The notes below the pieces were generated by a model. It ran no database searches, had not been told where the DNA came from, and saw only the letters and a list, made by a program, of their open reading frames with translations. Shown here piece after piece: positions 63,801 through 64,000 of a stretch of DNA of 64,000 nucleotides (the first letter of the stretch is position 1; each line of letters starts with the position of its first letter). The translations under genes and the position numbers were made by a program. The stretch comes from Carallia brachiata (taxonomy: Eukaryota; Streptophyta; Magnoliopsida; Malpighiales; Rhizophoraceae). The stretch spans positions 1,209,908-1,273,907 of the forward strand of contig JADCRB010000067.1 of assembly GCA_021464245.1 (NCBI GenBank). The letters are read 5' to 3'.

Positions 63801-64000
63801 AAGATGAAAAAGACCAGGAAATGGCAACCCTTCGATCAGCACTTGAGGTGAAGTTTTATTTTTTGCTGGTTCATATTCAGCATTATCAGGTTGTAGCCAT
63901 GATTTCATTCCCCACCATTTTCGTTGCGCATCAGAATGTGAAAGATGAGGCTGCAAGAGCAGCTGAACAGATCCAGGAAGCTGACTCTGAAGCAAAAGCT
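60829..64000 (+). CDS. SCD2: SCD2-like coiled-coil protein (stomatal cytokinesis defective 2), 5' part, runs off the window, frame breaks
   Basis: SCD2 acts with SCD1 in clathrin-linked vesicle traffic, cytokinesis and cell expansion (family knowledge). Exons: 60829-61119, 61634-61795, 62603-62678, 62779-62820, 62905-62967, 63350-63399, 63477-63504, 63773-63847 and 63935 to beyond 64000. Diagnostic segments: [20 protein letters not shown] then [38 protein letters not shown]; and the coiled coil [63 protein letters not shown]. Odd points: the usual first residues before the AMSPAH motif are missing or unrecognisable. A TGA at 60973-60975 interrupts [15 protein letters not shown]. Exon 2 has seven C bases at 61753-61759 where six keep the frame (IPPIDSP). 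Intron 6 starts with GC (GCAAGC). The C-terminal half is outside. It is either an active gene with sequence errors or a recent pseudogene. Confidence 0.8.
62468..62529 (+). repeat. 29-bp tandem duplication in SCD2-like intron 2
   Basis: aactgcagttcaattctaag (continuing ctaataagc) at 62468-62496 recurs exactly at 62501-62529, with four bases between the copies. It is intronic. Confidence 0.9.

Overview
The window is nuclear DNA of a flowering plant, most likely a woody eudicot. Coding regions are split by short GT-AG introns, intergenic DNA is very AT-rich and full of small inverted-repeat elements, and every recognisable protein belongs to a plant family. I cannot name the species from sequence alone. 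There is no sign of bacterial, organellar or viral DNA.

Layout: (1) 2.6-5.1 kb, minus strand: a complete five-exon ubiquitin-conjugating enzyme of the UBC27 type (E2 fold plus C-terminal UBA). A 508-bp foldback element sits against its 5' end. (2) 6.9-10.0 kb: a nested transposon graveyard. A dead LINE-type RNase H domain is split by a small MITE-like element and by a 2.3-kb hAT element with a perfect 12-bp terminal repeat and a perfect 8-bp target duplication. (3) 12.3-12.9 kb: a foldback element. (4) 15.0-18.3 kb, plus strand: a plant Atos/FAM214-type gene. (5) 21.4-23.1 kb, minus strand: a single-exon armadillo-repeat protein. (6) 29.8-30.0 kb, plus strand: a MIR169 hairpin with a TATA box. 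(7) 32.1-35.6 kb, plus strand: LCB2, the PLP subunit of serine palmitoyltransferase, in 12 exons. (8) 42.2-44.3 kb, minus strand: a seven-exon bHLH transcription factor. (9) 45.4-51.5 kb: several non-autonomous DNA elements, one with an exact target duplication. (10) 56.0-58.1 kb, minus strand: a five-exon mitochondrial phosphate carrier (PHT3/MPT). (11) 60.8-64.0 kb, plus strand: the 5' part of an SCD2-like coiled-coil gene that runs off the window.

The genes are unrelated in function, as is normal for a plant chromosome: protein turnover, sphingolipid synthesis, mitochondrial phosphate import, transcription, cytokinesis/vesicle traffic and a small RNA. There is no gene cluster acting as a system.

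The main caution is sequence quality. Four of the seven protein genes (Atos, ARM, LCB2, SCD2) carry reading-frame breaks. Nearly all are explained by one base gained or lost in a short homopolymer. LCB2 is essential in plants and all 12 exons otherwise splice perfectly to the family length, so these look like assembly errors more than decay. I found no convincing novel biological system. The best leads are the MIR169 locus, the nested hAT/LINE structure and the two candidate GC-AG introns.
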